Shown one piece after another: positions 58,618 to 64,000 of a DNA stretch of 64,000 nucleotides (position 1 is the first letter of the stretch; each line of letters starts with the position of its first letter). The stretch is from contig JAEPRB010000014.1 of NCBI GenBank assembly GCA_016758965.1, positions 1 to 64,000 of the forward strand. Direction: 5' to 3'. This DNA comes from Circinella minor (taxonomy: Eukaryota > Mucoromycota > Mucoromycetes > Mucorales > Lichtheimiaceae). The notes under the pieces are model-generated. The model ran no database searches. It had not been told where the DNA came from and worked only from the letters and a program-made list of their open reading frames with translations. A program made the translations under genes and the position numbers.

Positions 58618-61119
58618 TCACCTAGTGTTGGTAGGTCCCAGCGAATCCCAATATTGTGCAGAATACGGCCTAGTGACAAACATTGCATTCAATAGTTCGC
58701 TTTCCACACTTTGATAATGTTCCCATAAACCTTTATCAGCGGCATTATAATGGTACCCCTTTCGTACGATAGCGACACATCGTAAAACATATTCTCTTGA
58801 AACCTTGACCACCTGGGTCGGTACATGTTTTTGTGCTTTTTCAGGGTCTGTGAGTCCCAAACATGCATTTCGTACATGTGTATCCCATGCAGTTAGTAAA
58901 CACGGCATCAGTGAGTCTGTACAGATATCTAATGTGACAATCATGTACTCAAGGAGTCGAACCAGTATGATCGATGATCGATAGCAAATTTCAAACGCTC
59001 GAAGTGTATGCATCGCACGCTCATGTTCTTCGTGTTTTTCAGAAGCAGAATGATCTTCGTCCATCGAAAGGATTGGTAGCGTGCCGGGGGTGTCCTTGGC
59101 TGTGCTGTTTAAGTTGTATTCTGGTGGTAGTGTTGGAACGAATGGTTCATGGATACTAATGACTGCTTGATAGTATCGTATTGCGAGTGTGATCGATGCT
59201 GCATCACTATTATCATCATCTGCTAGTCGTCGTCGAAATTCTTCATCGGATAGGTTGTCTTCAAAAATATTAAGGGCTAATCGGAACTCCGGAGGTAAGT
59301 CTTTAAAATAGTATTCGTTCAGTGCAGCCTCGGTCTTCACTAGCATCGGTAGTGGTACAGGATCCTGTGAGTAACGGGTGAAAGCGAGAAATTTAGTCAA
59401 GACATGATATATCCGATCTGAGCATCCATCTTGTTTTATGACACGCGAAACCCTGGCGTCTTCGTCCGGAAACGAGGTGGGAAGACAATCTTCTGGTTTT
59501 ACGTATTGTTTAAGCTCATTAACTAATGGCGGTATTGTTTGACGTTTATGCTCCATGGATCGAACAATAATACCCCTCCTATTATGTAAAAATTCTACCT
59601 GTCGCGCTATCATAAATAAAACCTTATGTGAACGCTTAAAAAGTTCCTGTTCTCCCGTGTGGTCTGAGTATCCTTTTTTTGGCATATATTCATCAACAAG
59701 CAAGTGACGTATCCGTATGCACTGTTCAAAGTATCGTATAGCATCTCTTGGTCGTTGTAATTTAATATAGTATAGTGCCATAAATAGGTAAGTCAAATAA
59801 GGTTCGAGTGTCAATTCGTCAAATACGTTCGAAAGTAAATATTTTGCACGTGAAATAAAGTACGAGTGAGCATTAATTTGTTGTGAATAAGGGATGATCT
59901 CCAAGATGTGATGACAGTGCATCGTCAGGATAGCTGCTGTCAAGGCGCATACAACTGGTGATGCTTCTGGATCGTCTTGATCCACAAAAAGTGAATAGAA
60001 TGTGTTTCGGTGAAGACACATATTTTGGTAGAACTGGCATGAGAAGAAAATATCGATTAATTTCAGCGTAATGTGTTGCGAGTTTTGTTGCTTGAAATGT
60101 AAAATGCTACTTGGTACTCCTCTATCATGATCGCTATTCCAGCTAGCATTTACATCGTTTTTTTCGTTTTTAAGTGATAATGTTAATGATAGTGATGGTG
60201 ATGAAGATGATGCTTCTTGTACACTGTGTTGTTCATTAAGAGTTATACATTGCTTTATAGCGCGAAAATGAGCACGCCGCATTGGCGAATTGAGCGCATA
60301 ACGAGGAATAGTTGGATGAGTGGAATTGGAGGGTTGTTTAAACAAAGGTGTGATAGGTTCTTCGTTCAAAGTTTTAGCGAAAGCAAAAGCTTGGATTTGA
60401 TGCATTAAATCATCATATGACAATATATTTGTTTCAATGCATAACCCATGTGGACCAAGCTTAAGCTTCCAATTTGTTGTTATGGTTGATTGTGGATAAT
60501 ACTGATTCTGTGGTTTTCTCTTTTTAACAGCTGTAAGCTCCGTAGGATGTAATGGTGGAGTCGTTGTTGTGATTGTACTTGGTGAGTCTATAGTGGAAAC
60601 ACTCCAAATTGAACAGTCACTGCTTTCAATTGGTATGCTGCCAGAGGATAGTTCTCTTTTTGCTATTAAAGGATGTAACGATGAATATGTTGGTGATGCA
60701 CGATTACAATGTGATGATTGTTGTAATTGCCGCATTTCTTCTTCCATGTACTTAATTAAATGTTCCAGTTTGTCAACATTTGCTTTCAATTCATGATTAT
60801 TGACCATATCAACATAATTGAGGTCTGGTGGCGTGGCTGGTTTTAAGTATTGACATTCAATGCCAAGTCTTTTGCATCTATGACAATTTTTTTTTTTTAA
60901 AAAAAAATGTGAACATAATTCTTTGAAAGTTTATTCATGAAGAAAGAATTTGAAATTACCTTTCACAAGGTTGACCTGAACTACATTTCTTTTTACGTTC
61001 TCGACAACCTAATATTGAATACTTTTGATCAGTTAAGCTGTTAATAACTATTGAAAAAATCGAGATTTCTTTTGAAAATATCAACCTTCACAAGGCACAT
61101 TTTTCCCTTTATGTATCAT
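58618..61119 (-). CDS. Zn2Cys6 fungal transcription factor
   Basis: Three exons (61086-61119, 60960-61008, 58618-60877, minus) give 780 residues. The binuclear zinc cluster spans two introns: Cys10, Cys13, Cys20, Cys26, Cys29 and Cys36 with spacing C-x2-C-x6-C-x5-C-x2-C-x6-C and basic RERKKK. A linker and coiled-coil dimerisation segment follow (NVDKLEHLIKYMEEEMRQLQ). Middle-homology features include YFEQCIRIRHLLVDEYMPKK and FKRSHKVLFMIARQVEFLHN, then LPMLVKTEAALNEYYFKDLP and a C-terminal helical region. Family role: sequence-specific nuclear regulator; the target genes are unknown. Mid-protein there is a Ser/Thr-rich disordered stretch (about residues 65-110). The start MIHKGKNVPCEGC is unusually close to the first Cys; an upstream exon cannot be excluded. 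Confidence 0.9.
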
Positions 61120-62639
61120 TAGGTTTATTTTCTTAAACCTAAAGGAATTGGACCAAGTTTTCTTTCCAAGATTTTCTCTGATCTCCACTAATTCACTCAA
61201 ACTCTCTTGTTCTTTTTGTGCCCCGAAGGTCCGCACTCCATCCTTGTTTTCAATTACTCTTTTTCGTGAACAAGTCTATTATACTTTCTATTGTTATGAT
61301 TTCTTGTACAAAAGATGAAATTGATATTGAAAATTGGAGTTGATGTGCATAGTTGTTACCATGGGTCGAACTATTTGTATTTAATATCATTTCGTTAGTT
61401 CTCTATTGTTACCACTATCTTGATCGATTGTACTACCTATTTTTTTTTTTAATCGGCACATTAACCAAGTTCAATGTGATGTTAATGTTGATGTTAAAAT
61501 CAAAAAAGAAGCTAATCAAATAATATAATTTGTTTAACATCCCTTTAATCAATGATAATAGTATTCTGAATAAAAAAAATCTTGAGTTGTTTTGAAAAAG
61601 GATGGTTTGCTCGAGCAGTTTATCTTATTGATTTAAACAACCATAATGAATCTTTGCTATTTGTCTCGTATATACCGATTTTTCAGATATGTCCACTTTT
61701 CCCTTCAACCATTACCAATTCACTTCAAAGTCCCTTTAAACGGGATGATACACTTGGTAAAAAAAGAAAAATCTGATAACTCTTAAGTTTTCGAGCGGAA
61801 CATTCGATTTGTGTAACCCTATCATTTCTAAACCCAGAAGGAAGTATAAAGTGTAAAGGTATTACATGAACCCGAACATGCTTAAATAAATATTATAAAA
61901 AATAAAATAAAAACATTGTATTATGTTCAAAAATGCTAGATTATTTCTTTATTAAAAGTTAACTACATTTACTGGCAATATAGTATTTATCACTGTCTTT
62001 GTTAAACGTGAGTGCCAAGCCATATCAAATGTATATCACGAGAATAAATTACTCTTTTCCATCATTAATACCATTACTTTTTTTTTGTGATACATACTCG
62101 TTCTCTTGATACTGGCAAACTTGGATTCACCCAGCTGAGCACATCATTAAAACTATAGTTCACAATGTATATCCAACCTACCAACGACATTTATTAAAAT
62201 TGCTGTTTCTCGCCCCATATATATATATTGTTAGGACCATTTAATCCAGAATCAAAGATTTTGTATACGATCATGCGCAGCTGTATTCTATCACTCTATC
62301 TACCTAGAGCTTATAATGCTAAAGCTGAAACACAAATTAATCCACACCTACAATATCAAATTCTGAAAAGAAATATTATCTTTTGAATAAATTCATTACC
62401 CAGTATAAGAAATACACCCAGATGAAATCAAACAATAAAAATTATTAATGACCAATATATATCCTTCTAAATATAAGTATATCGCCCAACAATTTAATAT
62501 ACAGTCTCTCCATATTAAATATAAATATGATTGTTTCACGACATTTAACATAAACAATACCAAGAAGTTACATGCTCCCACAAATAATAATGAGTACATT
62601 TTATTGAAATTGAAAATAGATAGTAATATAACCAACCAT
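61120..62639. other. Intergenic region of 1.5 kb
   Basis: AT-rich sequence between two minus-strand genes: promoter side of the Zn-cluster gene and 3' side of RPS14. A 64-codon plus-strand frame at 61582-61776 has no recognisable domain. Confidence 0.5.
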
Positions 62640-63574
62640 CTAAAGACGACGACCACGACGACCGCCCTTTCTACGGGTGCTGTCAGTGGGGATGGGGGTA
62701 ACATCCTCAATACGACCAATTCTCAAACCGGAACGAGCCAAGGCACGGAGAGCACTTTGACCACCAGGACCAGGGGTCTTGGTGCCAGTACCACCGGTAG
62801 CACGAATCTTAACGTGGACAGCGTTGATACCAAGCTAATAATAATTAATTATTTTTAATTAGTCTCTTGAAAAACATTTTTGAGTTATCCAACATTATAT
62901 TTCAACATTTTTTATAACAAATAATAGCAATTTACCTCCTTGCACTTGGTGGCAACATCTTGAGCAGCCAACATAGCGGCGTAGGGAGAAGATTCATCAC
63001 GATCAGCCTTAACCTTCATACCACCTGTTTTAATTATAAAAAAAAATTAGAATATACACAAAAGGAACATGAGGAGGGGGATGCGGGCTGCAATAATGAA
63101 AAAAGGGCAACCCACACGCCGCTCAGCCCTCTTTCTAATTTTAATTCTTCTCTTTAAATAATAAAAAGATCTGAACAAAAAAAAAAGAAAAGAGGGGGCA
63201 TGTCCTTGCCAACCATTATAAAACATTCACAGCCTGCAATATCGACGATTTGGGTGTTTATAGCATTGTTGTTTTCTAATTCTACATACCGGTAACACGG
63301 GAGATGGTTTCACGGCCGGAAAGATCGGTAACGTGAACGAAGGTGTCGTTGAATGAAGCGAAAATGTGGGCAACACCAAAGACAAGTTCACCTTCACGAA
63401 CTTGGGGACCAAGGGTCACGGTTTCGGTGGGCTTCTTGTTAGCAGCACGCTTGGACTATAGGATGGATGGATAAATTGATCGTTAGAATATATGGATGGA
63501 TGGATAAATGGATGGATTGTGTATTATATTTCTTTTTTAATGGATGGATGGTTTACTATCATTCAACATACCAT
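62640..63574 (-). CDS. RPS14: Cytosolic small-subunit ribosomal protein uS11 (S14)
   Basis: Four exons (63572-63574, 63290-63455, 62936-63024, 62640-62834, minus) give 150 residues, the usual length. The first coding exon holds only the ATG, with a GTATGT donor straight after it, a common arrangement in fungal ribosomal-protein genes. Diagnostic sequence: [80 protein letters not shown] and the basic C-terminus [13 protein letters not shown]. Codon choice in these exons is clearly more biased (C-ending codons) than in neighbours, as expected for very high expression. Confidence 0.98.
63465..63553. repeat. GGAT/ATGG tetranucleotide repeats in RPS14 intron 1
   Basis: Three clusters of GGATGGATGG-type units within the 116-bp first intron (63456-63571). 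A simple-sequence repeat. Confidence 0.8.
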
Positions 63575-64000
63575 ATTGAGTGTATGAGAAAGAGGAAGAT
63601 CTGAATATAGGCAGAGTGAGGGTACTTAAAACTTCCCATTTCCAAGCCACAATGATTTCGCATACTCAGACAAAATCACTGGATCAACAAATTCCTGCCA
63701 AATCTGTCGTGATGACAACAATGGAATAATATTGTACGTCTTTAGATAGCATGTTTCACGCTATGGATCCTAGTATCTAAGCTTATAATGCTTTTGAAAT
63801 TAAACCATGAAGGAAAAGTTTACTAAATATGGGCTATATTCATTTGTGACATCAAATAAAAAGAAAAAAATGTTTTCTTTTTATGCGACATATTATGACT
63901 GAGGTTTATATTACGGCGTATAAATTTCTCATATATATGATGATCATCTTAATGAATTATTTACATAATTCAGCTCTTGTAGATATAATGGCTATAATGA
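63575..64000. promoter_or_regulatory. Upstream region of RPS14, to window end
   Basis: Holds the RPS14 promoter and leader on the minus strand; read in that direction the leader just before ATG is pyrimidine-rich (CTTCCTCTTTCTC). No other gene is visible up to the window end. Confidence 0.5.

Overview
The window looks like nuclear DNA of an early-diverging filamentous fungus, most likely a Mucoromycota (Mucorales) species. The DNA is AT-rich, genes carry many short GT-AG introns (often GTATGT or GTAAGT donors), genes sit close together on both strands, and the proteins have fungal or opisthokont identities. Gene models below were built by eye, by joining exons so that splice phase and protein family agreed. 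Where exon lengths were summed, the total is an exact multiple of three.

Region 1 (1-12.0 kb) is an accessory, transposon-rich segment. It holds three copies of one uncharacterised multi-exon gene family: a 3' end at the left edge, a copy broken by insertions (3.0-4.2 kb) and a near-complete copy (7.9-9.5 kb). Around and inside them are at least five non-autonomous inverted-repeat elements whose target-site duplications can be read directly: 410 bp with a 9-bp duplication, 790 bp with TA, 1272 bp with an 8-bp duplication, and a TA element of 1384 bp that contains another TA element of 766 bp. A weaker 97-bp candidate lies in an intron.

Region 2 (12.1-64 kb) is a conventional gene-dense chromosome arm with 15 genes. 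In order: FBXO9/Hrt3-type F-box protein (-), HEATR6-type HEAT-repeat protein (+), peroxisomal ABCD half-transporter (+), TPR/F-box/leucine-rich-type protein (-), secreted GDSL/CE16-like esterase (-), GPI-anchored chitin-deacetylase-like protein that has lost its catalytic motifs (+), TFIIIC B-block-binding subunit (+), SCAMP (+), mitochondrial Hsp78/ClpB (-), mitochondrial GUF1/LepA GTPase (+), caleosin-like protein with a tandemly duplicated exon-intron unit (-), small GNAT acetyltransferase (+), KIN1/MARK-type kinase (+), Zn2Cys6 transcription factor (-), and ribosomal protein uS11/RPS14 (-).

Functional themes: two mitochondrial quality-control genes (HSP78 and GUF1) are divergently transcribed from a 171-bp spacer. 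Lipid or peroxisome functions appear in the ABCD transporter and the caleosin-like protein. Surface or secreted functions appear in the esterase and the deacetylase-like protein. No tRNA, rRNA, CRISPR or phage signal was found. The most unusual observations are the catalytically dead CE4 protein, the caleosin-like protein without the expected haem histidines and with amplified exons, and the layered small transposons that dissect the left-end gene family.
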